Shown: positions 1 to 8,574, counted from the first letter of the stretch. The stretch: 34,649 nucleotides of DNA from an uncultured Muriicola sp. (GCF_947258935.1 NZ_CAMYKH010000015.1:1-34649), one strand, 5' to 3'. The notes: generated from the sequence alone by a model not told the origin. Program-made: numbers and translations.

Positions 1-495
1 AATATCTTTCTTCACCTTGGCTTCAAAAACAGGAGCTTTATAACCACTTTTTTCGATGATATCTGCTTTCATTTCGAAAGTCTCATTATTTTGTGCATAT
101 GGGACATTCATCATTGTTTTATATCGTGCATCTCCTTTGAAGAGGGAATCTTTTATAGCAATAAAACCCAAAGTATCTACGATGGTAACTTCTTGTAAAA
201 GGTCAATTCCGTAGGTCTTGTCGAATTCCATATAGGAAGAATCCCTTCGCTGGGTGATAGTATATTTCCCGGTATCAACAAAAGCGATCAAACTATTAAA
301 ATCGTTTGCAAATTTTCCATTCACAGTTTTGTAGGCTTCCTGAGAGTTTCGAATATCCTTGAGAACAGAAATTACCTTGTTAAAGCGTTCTTGTTTTATT
401 TTTTTGAATTCGATCGGACCGGTTACAGAACGATAAATAAAGTAACCTAAAACAATACAGACGATCCAAAGTATTATTTGAAAGATGGTTTTCAT
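1..495 (-). CDS. Membrane-anchored hypothetical protein, partial (C-terminus beyond the window)
   Basis: Reading the minus strand from the ATG at 495 gives 165 codons without a stop, running off the window edge. The protein starts MKTIFQIILWIVCIVLGYFI, a single uncleaved hydrophobic helix (about residues 4-22), followed by a soluble region rich in Lys, Asp and Tyr. The layout (short N-terminal helix, then a polar extended region with the segment QEAYKTVNGKFANDF) resembles a pilin-like or small inner-membrane anchor protein, but I do not recognise a named family. It diverges from the helicase at 598, separated by about 100 bp. The reading frame and the helix are seen directly; any function is unknown. 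Confidence 0.75.
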   Translation of the reverse strand, partial: MKTIFQIILWIVCIVLGYFIYRSVTGPIEFKKIKQERFNKVISVLKDIRNSQEAYKTVNGKFANDFNSLIAFVDTGKYTITQRRDSSYMEFDKTYGIDLLQEVTIVDTLGFIAIKDSLFKGDARYKTMMNVPYAQNNETFEMKADIIEKSGYKAPVFEAKVKKDI

Positions 496-529
496 TTGAA
501 CAAGTATTAATTAAATTTAGCGGTTCCAA

Positions 530-537
530 CAAATCTA
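530..537 (-). promoter_or_regulatory. Possible -7 element for the gene starting at 495
   Basis: The minus strand reads TAGATTTG, a match to the Bacteroidota -7 consensus TAnnTTTG, 34 nt upstream of the ATG. No TTG lies at the usual 17-23 nt spacing, so only half of the promoter is supported. Confidence 0.3.
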
Positions 538-560
538 CAATTTTTTTTCAATCGTAAAAG

Positions 561-590
561 TTTTTGGCCCAAAAATCCTGTTTATCTTTG
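561..590 (+). promoter_or_regulatory. Candidate Bacteroidota promoter for the helicase gene
   Basis: TTTTTG at 561-566 and TATCTTTG at 583-590 match the -33 (TTG) and -7 (TAnnTTTG) elements. The 16-nt spacer is one base short of the usual range. The start codon at 598 is only 7 nt after the -7 box, so the transcript would be nearly leaderless. Confidence 0.4.
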
Positions 591-597
591 ATCACTC

Positions 598-2031
598 ATG
601 GATACTCCCACCTCTTCCTCATTTTACGGACTTTTAAAAGATAAATTCCCGCATATCCCTACCACCAAACAGGATATAACTTTACAATTACTGGCAGAAT
701 TTTTGCTTTCAGGTAATAAAGATGAGCTTTTCTTACTAAAGGGATTTGCAGGAACAGGCAAAACAACCATTGTAGGTGATCTGGTCACTAATCTTTGGAG
801 AACATCCCTGAAATCTGTATTGATGGCGCCTACCGGAAGAGCGGCATAAGTAATGTCTAGTTATTCAAAGACTCAGGCTTTTACTATCCATCGAAAGATA
901 TATTTCCCCAAAAAAGAACGGGGAGGGGGAATTAGATTTGTTCTGGCACCAAATAAACATAGAAACACCGTCTTTATCGTAGATGAGGCTTCTATGATCC
1001 CGGATGCCCCCTCTGATTCCAAACTCTTTGAAAACGGATCGCTTTTAGACGACCTTATTCAATTTGTCTATTCGGGGCATCAATGCAAGCTTATCCTTAT
1101 TGGAGATACCGCACAATTACCTCCTGTACATCTTGCGTTGAGTCCGGCGTTGGATGAATATCAGCTGCAAACCAGGTTCGGAAAGGAAGTAACCCTGATT
1201 GAACTAGATGAAGTAGTAAGACAGGCCCAGGATTCGGGAATCCTGGTGAATGCAACCCAGCTAAGAGACCAGCTCCAAAGAGACATCTTTGATAGTTTCC
1301 AATTCCAGCTAGATACTTTTGCAGACATAGTTCGTTTAACAGATGGTTATGACATTCAGGAAGCCATAGAAGAGGCCTATTCTGTTCAGGGCAAGGAAGA
1401 AACCACCTTAATAGTGCGTTCTAATAAAAGGGCCAATTTGTACAATGACAACATCAGGAAACGCATTCTTTTTCTTGAAAATGAGCTGTCTGTGGGAGAT
1501 TTTTTGATGGTAGTTAAGAATAATTACTTCTGGTTAAAACCCCAATCGGAGGCAGGCTTTATTGCAAATGGCGATATTGTAGAAGTTTTGGAGATTTTCG
1601 CATTCAAAGAACTCTATGGTTTTAAATTTGCAGAAGTGAAGGTTAGAATGACAGACTACCCTAACCAAAAACCTTTTGAAACTGTTTTATTACTGGACAC
1701 CCTTGCCGCAGAAACACCTTCACTTTCGTATGAAGCTGGTAATAAACTATATCAGGAGGTCCTGAAAGACTATGCGAAGGAAACTTCGAAATACAAGAAG
1801 TTTCTTGCCGTAAAGAACAATACATTCTTTAATGCCTTGCAGGTGAAATTTTCATATGCGATCACCTGTCATAAATCCCAGGGAGGACAGTGGCATACGG
1901 TTTTTGTAGAGCAGCCTTATTTGCCTTCCGGACCAGACAAAGAATATTTTCGGTGGTTGTATACGGCCATCACCAGGGCCAGGGAAAAATTGTATTTAAT
2001 CGGATTTAAGGACGATTTTTTTCTTGATTGA
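598..2031 (+). pseudogene. RecD/UvrD-like ATP-dependent DNA helicase, interrupted by one in-frame TAA
   Basis: A superfamily 1 helicase of the AAA_30 / UvrD_C_2 type, read as one frame of 477 codons with a single TAA at 847-849 (codon 84). Walker A GFAGTGKTT is at residues 49-57, motif Ia APTGRAA just before the stop, Walker B FIVDEASMI at about 126-134, motif III LIGDTAQLPP at about 167-176, and the C-terminal motifs YAITCHKSQGG and YTAITRARE near the end. The stop replaces the Lys expected after GRAA in this motif (AAA to TAA is one base change). Reading resumes in the same frame with no other lesion, so the event is recent, a sequencing error, or tolerated. The part starting at the ATG at 853 lacks the Walker A loop and should not hydrolyse ATP. 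Family known; loss of function inferred. Confidence 0.85.
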
Positions 2032-2065
2032 GAATACGTTACTTTAGTATTTAGATTGCTTTAGC

Positions 2066-2635
2066 ATGACTTCAGAAACCATCATCAGCATTTTTTTAGG
2101 TATTGGATTGGCCGCGTCTGTTGGGTTTCGGGTGTTCTTGCCTTTGTTTGTGCTGAGCGCTGCGTCCTATTTTGGAATGTGGGATCTCAATGAAAATTGG
2201 GAATGGATCGGAAGCTTATTTGCTCTTATTACTTTGGGGGTCGCAACGTTATTAGAGGTCTTTGCCTATTTTATCCCTTATGTAGATAATTTGCTAGATA
2301 GTATAGCTTTGCCATTAGCGGCATTGGCGGGCACAGCAGTTATGGTGGCTACCATTTCGGACCTGGATCCGGTCATTACTTGGTCATTGGCTATCATTGC
2401 AGGAGGAGGAACAGCCACGGCCATAAAGGGAGCATCGGCTACAGGTCGAATAGCTTCCACGGCAACAACAGCTGGCATAGGGAATCCTATTATCTCATTT
2501 TTTGAAACTGTAACCGCCCTGGTGGTGGCTGTAGTTTCAATAATTGCACCCGTAATTGCTATTATTCTTGTAATCATGCTCTTGATCCTTATATTTTCAA
2601 TTTATAGAAAGTTACGACCAAAGCTCAAAAATTAA
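2066..2635 (+). CDS. DUF4126 family membrane protein
   Basis: A 189-residue integral membrane protein. It has the DUF4126 opening ([17 protein letters not shown], residues 12-28), a central helix pair around [16 protein letters not shown] (about 74-90), a Gly/Ala/Thr-rich loop ([20 protein letters not shown], about 113-132) and a strongly hydrophobic C-terminal helix (about 151-178) ending in basic residues RKLRPKLKN. Hydrophobicity suggests four to six membrane helices in the inner membrane. It lies 34 bp after the broken helicase and 22 bp before kdsB, so it may share their transcript. The biochemical role of DUF4126 is not known to me, although the position next to lipopolysaccharide sugar genes may be relevant. 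Confidence 0.8.
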   Translation: MTSETIISIFLGIGLAASVGFRVFLPLFVLSAASYFGMWDLNENWEWIGSLFALITLGVATLLEVFAYFIPYVDNLLDSIALPLAALAGTAVMVATISDLDPVITWSLAIIAGGGTATAIKGASATGRIASTATTAGIGNPIISFFETVTALVVAVVSIIAPVIAIILVIMLLILIFSIYRKLRPKLKN

Positions 2636-2657
2636 TCATAATACTGGAGTTGCCAAT

Positions 2658-3386
2658 ATGAATATAATCGCCATGATCCCCGCCAGATATGCTGCCTCCC
2701 GCTTCCCGGGTAAATTGATGCAGGACCTGGCAGGAAAACCGGTAATCCTAAGAACATATGAAGCGGCGATTGCCACAGAACTCTTTGATGCTGTATATGT
2801 GGTGACAGACAGCACGCTAATTTATGACACTATAGTTACGAATGGAGGAAAGGCCATAATGAGTCTAAAGGAACATGAATGCGGCAGTGATAGAATTGCT
2901 GAAGCTGTGGCCAATATGGATATAGATATTGTGGTCAATGTTCAGGGAGACGAACCCTTTACAGATAAAAAAAGTCTTGCCAGCCTAATTCAGGTATTTA
3001 AAAAGGATAGTTTAAAGGAAATAGATCTGGCTTCTCTGATGACCAAAATAACCGAGTCAGAGGACATTCAGAGCCCCAATACGGTAAAAGTGATCGTAGA
3101 TCAGCAGAATTTTGCACTTTACTTTTCAAGATCTGTGATACCGTTTCCCAGGGCAACAGATAAAACACCTACCTATTATAAACATAAAGGAGTATATGCC
3201 TTTAGGAAGCAAGCTGTATTAGATTTTAAACGTTTGCCAATGCTTCCATTAGAAGCCTCCGAGAAGATTGAGGCCATAAGATTTCTGGAATACGGCAAGA
3301 AAATTAAAATGGTAGAGACAACGGTTACCGGCATTGAGATAGATACCCCCGAAGACCTGGAAAAAGCGAAAGCTGCATGGAAGTAG
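2658..3386 (+). CDS. kdsB: 3-deoxy-manno-octulosonate cytidylyltransferase (CMP-Kdo synthetase)
   Basis: This cytosolic enzyme activates Kdo (or 8-amino-Kdo) with CTP to the CMP-sugar used by the Kdo transferase on lipid A. The 242-residue length fits the family. The N-terminal nucleotide-binding motif [15 protein letters not shown] (residues 7-21) supplies the CTP-binding Arg and Lys, and VQGDEP (95-100) supplies the metal-binding Asp98. The loop at residues 73-79 reads HECGSDR where most family members have H-x-S-G-T-D/E-R; this change is noted as a finding. The stop codon overlaps the next gene by 10 bp, which points to translational coupling. The linked KdnB-like gene raises the chance that the real substrate is 8-amino-8-deoxy-Kdo, as for the Shewanella enzyme. 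Family assignment is firm, substrate choice is inferred. Confidence 0.93.
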   Translation: MNIIAMIPARYAASRFPGKLMQDLAGKPVILRTYEAAIATELFDAVYVVTDSTLIYDTIVTNGGKAIMSLKEHECGSDRIAEAVANMDIDIVVNVQGDEPFTDKKSLASLIQVFKKDSLKEIDLASLMTKITESEDIQSPNTVKVIVDQQNFALYFSRSVIPFPRATDKTPTYYKHKGVYAFRKQAVLDFKRLPMLPLEASEKIEAIRFLEYGKKIKMVETTVTGIEIDTPEDLEKAKAAWK

Positions 3387-4075
3387 ATTTTAGTAACATA
3401 AAAGTCGTTGGTTTTGATGCAGATGATACCTTATGGGTAAATGAAACCTATTTTAGGGAGGCAGAAGAAGAATTTGCTTCACTTTTAGAAAAGTATGAGA
3501 CCAAAAACAAGATCGATCAGGAGCTGTTTAGAACGGAGATTGGTAATCTTGATCTATACGGGTATGGGATAAAAAGTTTTACCTTATCAATGATAGAATC
3601 TGCCATGGATATTTCAAATCAGCAGGTTTCACAAACAACCTTATTGCAAATTCTGAATCTTGGTAAAAAGATGATATCGCATCCTGTAGAATTATTGGAT
3701 AATGTGGAAGAAGTACTGAAGAGTTTATCGGATAAATACCGATTAATTGTACTTACAAAAGGCGATCTTCTGGACCAGGAAAGGAAGCTAGATCGTTCGG
3801 GATTGTCCACGTATTTTCATCATGTGGAGGTGCTTAGTGATAAAAAGGAATTGAATTATTCAAATTTGCTGGAGCATTTGGAAATCGACGTTTCAGAATT
3901 TCTAATGGTTGGAAATTCCTTAAAATCGGACGTGTTACCTATCCTATCCATAGGTGCACAAGCCGTGCACATACCTTTTCATACGACCTGGGCGCATGAG
4001 GAAGTGTCGCCCGATAAACAAATGAATAATCACCTAACCTTGTCTGGGATCAAGGAGCTATTAAAATATCTGTAA
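3377..4075 (+). CDS. HAD-superfamily hydrolase (subfamily I)
   Basis: A 232-residue phosphatase-like protein. Motif I is FDADDTLW with nucleophile Asp14 and acid/base Asp16, motif II is the Thr of LTKGD (Thr127), motif III is probably the Lys pair near 156-157, and motif IV is VGNSLKSD with Asp185. The 110-residue insert between motifs I and II is a helical cap, so this is not the small capless KdsC phosphatase. Its start codon lies inside kdsB and its stop is 7 bp before the KdnB-like gene, so all three are probably translated from one message. A role in the same sugar pathway is inferred from position only; the substrate is unknown. Confidence 0.82.
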   Translation: MEVDFSNIKVVGFDADDTLWVNETYFREAEEEFASLLEKYETKNKIDQELFRTEIGNLDLYGYGIKSFTLSMIESAMDISNQQVSQTTLLQILNLGKKMISHPVELLDNVEEVLKSLSDKYRLIVLTKGDLLDQERKLDRSGLSTYFHHVEVLSDKKELNYSNLLEHLEIDVSEFLMVGNSLKSDVLPILSIGAQAVHIPFHTTWAHEEVSPDKQMNNHLTLSGIKELLKYL

Positions 4076-4082
4076 GACCTTT

Positions 4083-5210
4083 ATGGAAGAAAAGAAAGAT
4101 GTGATTTTGAATAAGCCGAAGAAAGGAGCTAATACCTTTTATAAGAACTTTCCCATGGTTCCAAGGGTAGTTTTTGGAAATGGTTGTTTTGATCAATTGG
4201 GCGAGATTTTATTGCCAAAGCGAAAGAGTTCAGATGCTCCAATTATCTATTTGGTAGATGATGTCTTTGAAAATACTTCTTTGGTATCCAGAATTCCATT
4301 GCTTTTTAATGACAAGATCGTTTTTATATCTGCAGATGAAGAACCAAAGACGCGGCAAGTAGATGCCCTGGTGTCAATGATTGTCGAGGAATTCCAGGAA
4401 TTACCTTCGGGCGTTGTTGGAATTGGAGGAGGTACCCTCTTAGATCTTTCAAAGGCAGTAGCGATCATGCTCAATAATGCTGGTTCTGCTTCCAAATATC
4501 AAGGTTGGGATCTGGTGTCTAAACCAGCCATTTACCACGTAGGAATACCTACCATTAGTGGAACAGGGGCAGAGGTTTCAAGGACCACGGTATTATTGGG
4601 TCCAAACCGAAAATTGGGAATTAACTCAGATTACACCACCTTCGATCAGGTATTATTAGATCCGGATCTTACCAAAGGGGTAGAAAAACAGCAATGGTTC
4701 TATACAGGAATGGACTGTTATATACACTGTATAGAATCATTAAATGGCACTTTTTTAAACGCTTTTAGCCAAAGTTACGGCGAGAAAGCACTAGAACTTT
4801 GCAAAGAGGTATTCCTGGGTTCACTTACACCATCGGAGTCTCGAGATAAACTCATGATGGCTTCTTGGCACGGCGGCATGAGTATTGCTTATTCACAGGT
4901 GGGGGTGGCACATGCCTTAAGTTATGGTTTGTCTTACGTATTAGGCATTAAACACGGAATTGGAAATTGTCTTGTTTTTCAGCACCTTGAAGAGTATTAT
5001 CCGGAAGGAGTTGCGCTATTTTATAAAATGATGAACCATCATCAAATTATTTTGCCTACAGGTATTTGCAGTGATCTTTCAGAGAAAGAAATGAATACTA
5101 TGATCTCAGTTTCCATGAGTATGGAACCGCTTTGGGAAAATGCCCTGGGACCAGCATGGAAATCAAAAGTAAGCTGCGATAAACTAAAAGAGATATACCG
5201 TAAAATTTAA
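4083..5210 (+). CDS. kdnB: Iron-containing alcohol dehydrogenase, KdnB-like (Kdo 8-oxidase candidate)
   Basis: A 375-residue type III (Fe-dependent) alcohol dehydrogenase. The nucleotide-binding glycine motif GIGGGT is at 113-118, and the metal ligands are visible as Asp211, His215 (DCYIH), His277 (VAHALSYGLS) and His291 (IKHGIG). The opening FPMVPRVVFGNGCFDQL and GIPTISGTGAEVSRTTVL resemble KdnB of Shewanella oneidensis, which oxidises the C8 hydroxyl of Kdo before transamination by KdnA. The gene directly follows kdsB and the HAD gene, which strengthens the Kdo link. The partner aminotransferase kdnA is not in this window. The family is certain; the specific Kdo 8-oxidase role is inferred from resemblance and context, and a general Fe-alcohol dehydrogenase remains possible. 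Confidence 0.75.
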   Translation: MEEKKDVILNKPKKGANTFYKNFPMVPRVVFGNGCFDQLGEILLPKRKSSDAPIIYLVDDVFENTSLVSRIPLLFNDKIVFISADEEPKTRQVDALVSMIVEEFQELPSGVVGIGGGTLLDLSKAVAIMLNNAGSASKYQGWDLVSKPAIYHVGIPTISGTGAEVSRTTVLLGPNRKLGINSDYTTFDQVLLDPDLTKGVEKQQWFYTGMDCYIHCIESLNGTFLNAFSQSYGEKALELCKEVFLGSLTPSESRDKLMMASWHGGMSIAYSQVGVAHALSYGLSYVLGIKHGIGNCLVFQHLEEYYPEGVALFYKMMNHHQIILPTGICSDLSEKEMNTMISVSMSMEPLWENALGPAWKSKVSCDKLKEIYRKI

Positions 5211-5310
5211 TTTTTTTAGTAGGTGCGCATTGATTTTTTTTACGTTCTTACCAATCCCTAAGATCTTCTCAACACATCATACCAAATTGAACAAAGAATA
5301 ATAAGCTTGT

Positions 5311-5847
5311 ATGCGTTTACTAAGTAAATTCATTTTTTTTAAGCTAATGGGATGGAAGCTAATCGGGCCATTTCCGGAGGTGAAGAAATGTGTAGTGATC
5401 GTTGCGCCTCATACCAGTTGGGTAGATTTTTTTATCGGATTATTAGTACGAAGCATCATAAAAAGGGAAATAAATTTTATTGGTAAGAAAAGCTTGTTTA
5501 ACCCACCTTTTGGTTGGTATTTCCGATGGATGGGAGGTGCCCCAATAGACCGCAGCAGGAACAGCGATACGGTGGTCAATACCACCAAAATTTTTGAGCA
5601 GCGCGATATTTTTCGATTGGCCTTGTCACCTGAAGGCACACGTAAGAAAGTAACACAATGGAAAACGGGATTCTATTATATCGCCAAACAGGCCAAGGTG
5701 CCCATCATTATGGTGTCCTTTGACTATGGGAAAAAGGAAGTAAAAATTTCCGACCCTGTATTCCCTACTGATAGTAAGGAAACAGACTTTAAACGCTATA
5801 AGGAATTCTTCAAAGGAGTGGTAGGAAAAATTCCTGAATACACCTAG
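5311..5847 (+). CDS. 1-acyl-sn-glycerol-3-phosphate acyltransferase family protein
   Basis: A short (178 aa) PlsC-type acyltransferase that would transfer an acyl chain from acyl-CoA or acyl-ACP to a lysophospholipid or similar acceptor at the inner membrane. The catalytic motif is H34-TSWV-D39 (HxxxxD), the acceptor-binding motif is the APIDRS region at about 77-82, and motif III is SPEGTR at 106-111. The N-terminal 20 residues (LLSKFIFFKLMGWKLIG) form a membrane-binding helix. The gene starts 100 bp after the KdnB-like gene and could be in the same transcription unit. It belongs to the compact subgroup common in Bacteroidota rather than full-length PlsC (about 240 aa), so the acceptor is uncertain; an aminolipid or ornithine-lipid acceptor is also possible. 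Confidence 0.82.
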   Translation: MRLLSKFIFFKLMGWKLIGPFPEVKKCVVIVAPHTSWVDFFIGLLVRSIIKREINFIGKKSLFNPPFGWYFRWMGGAPIDRSRNSDTVVNTTKIFEQRDIFRLALSPEGTRKKVTQWKTGFYYIAKQAKVPIIMVSFDYGKKEVKISDPVFPTDSKETDFKRYKEFFKGVVGKIPEYT

Positions 5848-5926
5848 ATCTTTACAAAATCAAGATAAAACCTTGCTGATTCTGAGTTCCTGAACGAAAA
5901 CATTCCTTACAAAGTAATGTGCTACA

Positions 5927-6433
5927 CTATACTTTGACAAATGTTAGGCTTATACAGGCTTCTTCATCATTTTCATCTCCGTCAAAATCCCATTCGGCTA
6001 CCGGAGTTCCTCCAATCATTCTAAAGGTATTACCAGACAATGTATCGCCAAAATAGGTAGGATCATTTGGTTCATCATCATCAAATTGGATCGCGAAAAA
6101 TTCTCCGTCTTCAAAGTAAATTGTTCCTGAAGCGGTTTCCGGGTATGTTTGTCCGTTGAACATAACCATAATGTTTATTGTGAATCTACCATTGGCTTGA
6201 ACAACGAGAGTAGCAGAACCACCTTCTGCTATTACATCAAAGCTGCTGGGTTCGGGTACATCCCCCTGTCCACAAAAAGTTAAGGTATACTCAGTGGCTT
6301 CCCAGGTACCCTGTAACTCACTTAGACAATAATCTGGACCACAATCAGCTTTGGCCTCAGGGTCGTCTGAAGAACAGGACAGTAGTAAAATTGCGAATAA
6401 GGGAGCGAAGAAAAATTTGCTTAGTGTTTTCAT
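5927..6433 (-). CDS. Secreted lipoprotein, lipocalin-like, function unknown
   Basis: A 168-residue protein with a lipoprotein signal: a basic start (MKTLSK), a hydrophobic stretch and lipobox LLSC with the lipidated Cys20. The mature protein starts C-SSDDPE; acidic residues just after the Cys resemble the lipoprotein export signal that sends Flavobacteriaceae lipoproteins to the cell surface. The mature part has four Cys residues besides the lipidated one, a segment LQGTWEATEYTLTFC and several short beta-like stretches, like lipocalin-type domains of Bacteroidota lipoproteins, and is strongly acidic near the C-terminus (DDDEPNDP, DFDGDENDEEA). It is a single gene facing the plsC-like gene. 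Export and lipidation are well supported, the function is unknown. Confidence 0.78.
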   Translation of the reverse strand: MKTLSKFFFAPLFAILLLSCSSDDPEAKADCGPDYCLSELQGTWEATEYTLTFCGQGDVPEPSSFDVIAEGGSATLVVQANGRFTINIMVMFNGQTYPETASGTIYFEDGEFFAIQFDDDEPNDPTYFGDTLSGNTFRMIGGTPVAEWDFDGDENDEEACISLTFVKV

Positions 6434-6445
6434 GGCTTTTAGATT

Positions 6446-6603
6446 TTAGGTTATATATATTAACTATCATTGACATAGCATAACCTAAGTAACTAAAATC
6501 GAATACACAATGATATCAATCAGTTGATACCATTTATTTCATGGGGTATATTATAGGATGTTATTGAATCAAATATTCAAGTGTTTGTCGCATTACATGC
6601 GAC
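6446..6603. repeat. Cluster of four perfect small inverted repeats upstream of the lipoprotein gene
   Basis: The gap 6434-6684 holds no gene but has four perfect palindromic pairs: TTAGGTTAT/ATAACCTAA at 6446-6454 and 6480-6488; TATCAA/TTGATA at 6514-6519 and 6524-6529; TTGAAT/ATTCAA at 6564-6569 and 6575-6580; and GTCGCAT/ATGCGAC at 6587-6593 and 6597-6603 with a 3-nt loop. The first lies 12 nt upstream of the lipoprotein start, so it could be an operator or an RNA hairpin. Role not established. Confidence 0.45.
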
Positions 6604-6684
6604 TTTCAAATGACCAGTAAATTTAGCATCATGAGTTAGAATGTTTGATGTAAAATTACATTTTGGAATGATGTATATGAGAGG

Positions 6685-6775
6685 TTATTCCTGTATGGTA
6701 GAATACACGTTTTGTACATCATCTTCCTCTTTAATCTTTTCGAGAAGTTTTTCCACATCTTCTGCTTCTTCTGCA
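6685..6775 (-). pseudogene. Displaced 3' end of a yebC gene (remnant)
   Basis: On the minus strand 6775-6685 encodes AEEAEDVEKLLEKI, then KEEDDVQNVYSTIQE and a TAA. This is the C-terminal 29 residues of YebC, which at 12080-11990 reads AEEAEDVEKLLEKI, EEDDDVQNVYHTMKE and a TAG. By hand alignment 77 of 88 bases match, without gaps. Upstream of the shared block the frame continues a few codons (IIDFD) without resembling YebC and soon meets a stop, and there is no start codon, so this is a remnant. It has the same orientation as intact yebC, making a direct repeat pair around susCD. Confidence 0.8.
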
Positions 6776-6788
6776 TCAAAATCAATAA

Positions 6789-6822
6789 TAAAGCCCTTCA
6801 AATTTTTTTCTGAAGGGCTTTA
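6789..6822 (-). terminator. Intrinsic terminator after susD
   Basis: A perfect stem (AAAGCCCTTCA and TGAAGGGCTTT, plus one flanking A-T pair) encloses a 10-nt loop at 6801-6810. On the minus strand it is followed by ATTATT, and on the plus strand by AAAAATT. It sits 90 bp after the susD stop, so it most likely ends the susCD message. Confidence 0.75.
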
Positions 6823-6911
6823 AAAATTAAATCTAACAATTGTCTTACAGACAGCAGATCTAATTAAGATTATTGGGACCGAGAATTCTACAAACCTTAG
6901 TTGATAAAGTT

Positions 6912-8555
6912 TTAATTCTGATCACCAGGACCCAGATTTGGGTTTGCATCAATCTCCGCTTGCGGAATCTTAAATATCCAGGCATCATTGACAGAAGGCC
7001 TCTCAACCTGAAAGGCTTGTTGATAAAGAATCTCTGAAGCACCAGAGCCACCATCAGCTGCATGGTCAATACCTTCATCCCATCGAATTTTATCGGTATA
7101 TCCAAAGCCTTCACCCCATAACTCAAGTCCTCGTTGAAACTTAATTTGGTCCATCAAAGTCTGCTGTGTATTATAGATACTTACGTCATATGCGCTATCT
7201 CTTTCACTGCCAAGCGGATCAAGAGCGGCCTGAGCGCCAGGAATGTCATTTAACATTGCTCTTGCTTCAGCCTCAATTAAAAACATTTCTGAAGTACGCA
7301 TGTAAATAACGTCATCAGGGTCAATAGAACCGGGGTTCTTATTCTTCAACTTAAAGTGCATATAAGGGTGCAGATTGAACCTGCTTGTAAGACCGTATGT
7401 GGCATACAATTCATCGACCCGGGCATCAAACACTGCTTCGTCCGTGTAATTAGGATCGTTTCCAAAACCTCCCTCTCCATTGGCTGCCGAAGAGTTGGTA
7501 TTAGGAGCATCGACGATAAATGCTTTCTTCCTGTAATCTGTATCAGGAGTAGCATTGATCAACCTTCGGTCCGCAATCTTAGGGTTGTTCCTAATTTGGC
7601 TACCGTTAAAGGTGTTGCTGGCCAAATAAAAATAGGAACGGAAGAATGTGGTTTCAGCTGCAATTACGTTTGATCCCCAAATCACTTCAGAAAGACTGTT
7701 GGTATTAAATCCGGATAGCCAGTCTGCTTCGTTCATTATAGGAAAACCGTTTCGTGCCAGCACCGCATTATCTGCAGCAGTCTGCCAATCTCCTTTGGAT
7801 AAGGCCATTCTTGCCTTAAGGCCATAAGCAACATTTATATTTAATTGGGATTTGGTCTCAGGTCCACCACTTGGTCTGGAACTTCCATTCTGGAATAGTC
7901 CTATTGCCTCGTCGAGGTCAGCTTCAATCAAATCATATACTTCCTGTACGGAAGATCTTGGTGCACTGGTAAAAGGAGCCTCCGAAGAAAATAATATAGG
8001 GACACCTGGATCTGCAGAAGGATTTCCTATCAGATATCCTCTGGCATAATGCTGAACAAGGGACAGATAAGCGTAAGCCCTATATGTATGGGCCTGACCT
8101 AAAATGGTGTTCAGGGTTGGCGTTTCTGTCAAACTTCCATTTGTACCATTATTAATTAAGCCGTTTGCCCCGGCAATAATATTATAACGGTGGTACCATA
8201 AGATCTCATTCGTTAAGGAAAAAGGATCTGTATGTGAAAGCCATTGCATTTCAGTTCGCCATCCCAAATTGTTTGCACTGGCAGAGTGGATTAAACCTCC
8301 AGTTAAATTATCCCCAAGCGGTACCCAATAGTGGTTTCCTGCCCTTGCGGTATTTCCTCCAGGGAAAATTGTTTGGGACTGGGAGTACAAACCACGATGC
8401 AGCCCATTCAAGACCAGTTGCATGTTCTCTTCGTTTGCAAATGCGTCAGCCGCGGCTATCGCATCTGTTGGTGTCGTATCAAGGAAATCTTCCTCACATG
8501 AAGTTACTGTAATCGCCAGGATTGCCAATAACATTATTTTAATTCTACTTAACAT
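6912..8555 (-). CDS. susD: RagB/SusD family outer-membrane nutrient-binding lipoprotein
   Basis: A 547-residue lipoprotein with signal sequence and lipobox VTSC (Cys20), followed by EEDFLDTTPTDAI, the usual SusD opening after the lipid anchor. The segment TYRAYAYLSLVQHYARGYL (about 152-170) is the helical TPR-like part, and the C-terminal half contains RTSEMFLIEAEARA and QRGLELWGEGFGYTDKIRWD, signature segments of the SusD fold. SusD caps the SusC barrel on the cell surface and captures a ligand such as a glycan oligomer or peptide. It follows susC by 19 bp. No glycoside hydrolase, peptidase or anti-sigma gene lies nearby, so the ligand cannot be guessed. Confidence 0.94.
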   Translation of the reverse strand: MLSRIKIMLLAILAITVTSCEEDFLDTTPTDAIAAADAFANEENMQLVLNGLHRGLYSQSQTIFPGGNTARAGNHYWVPLGDNLTGGLIHSASANNLGWRTEMQWLSHTDPFSLTNEILWYHRYNIIAGANGLINNGTNGSLTETPTLNTILGQAHTYRAYAYLSLVQHYARGYLIGNPSADPGVPILFSSEAPFTSAPRSSVQEVYDLIEADLDEAIGLFQNGSSRPSGGPETKSQLNINVAYGLKARMALSKGDWQTAADNAVLARNGFPIMNEADWLSGFNTNSLSEVIWGSNVIAAETTFFRSYFYLASNTFNGSQIRNNPKIADRRLINATPDTDYRKKAFIVDAPNTNSSAANGEGGFGNDPNYTDEAVFDARVDELYATYGLTSRFNLHPYMHFKLKNKNPGSIDPDDVIYMRTSEMFLIEAEARAMLNDIPGAQAALDPLGSERDSAYDVSIYNTQQTLMDQIKFQRGLELWGEGFGYTDKIRWDEGIDHAADGGSGASEILYQQAFQVERPSVNDAWIFKIPQAEIDANPNLGPGDQN

Positions 8556-8574
8556 AACTATTATTTTTTCTTAG

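Noticed and set aside
2278-2577. A 99-codon minus-strand frame inside the DUF4126 gene
   Set aside because: It is a shadow of the Ala/Thr/Ile-rich coding strand; its own composition is low in charged residues and has no recognisable domain.
6641-6823. A 60-codon plus-strand frame rich in Ser in the gap after susD
   Set aside because: It is the antisense of the yebC 3' remnant and runs through the susD terminator. The Ser-rich run is the complement of the acidic YebC end.
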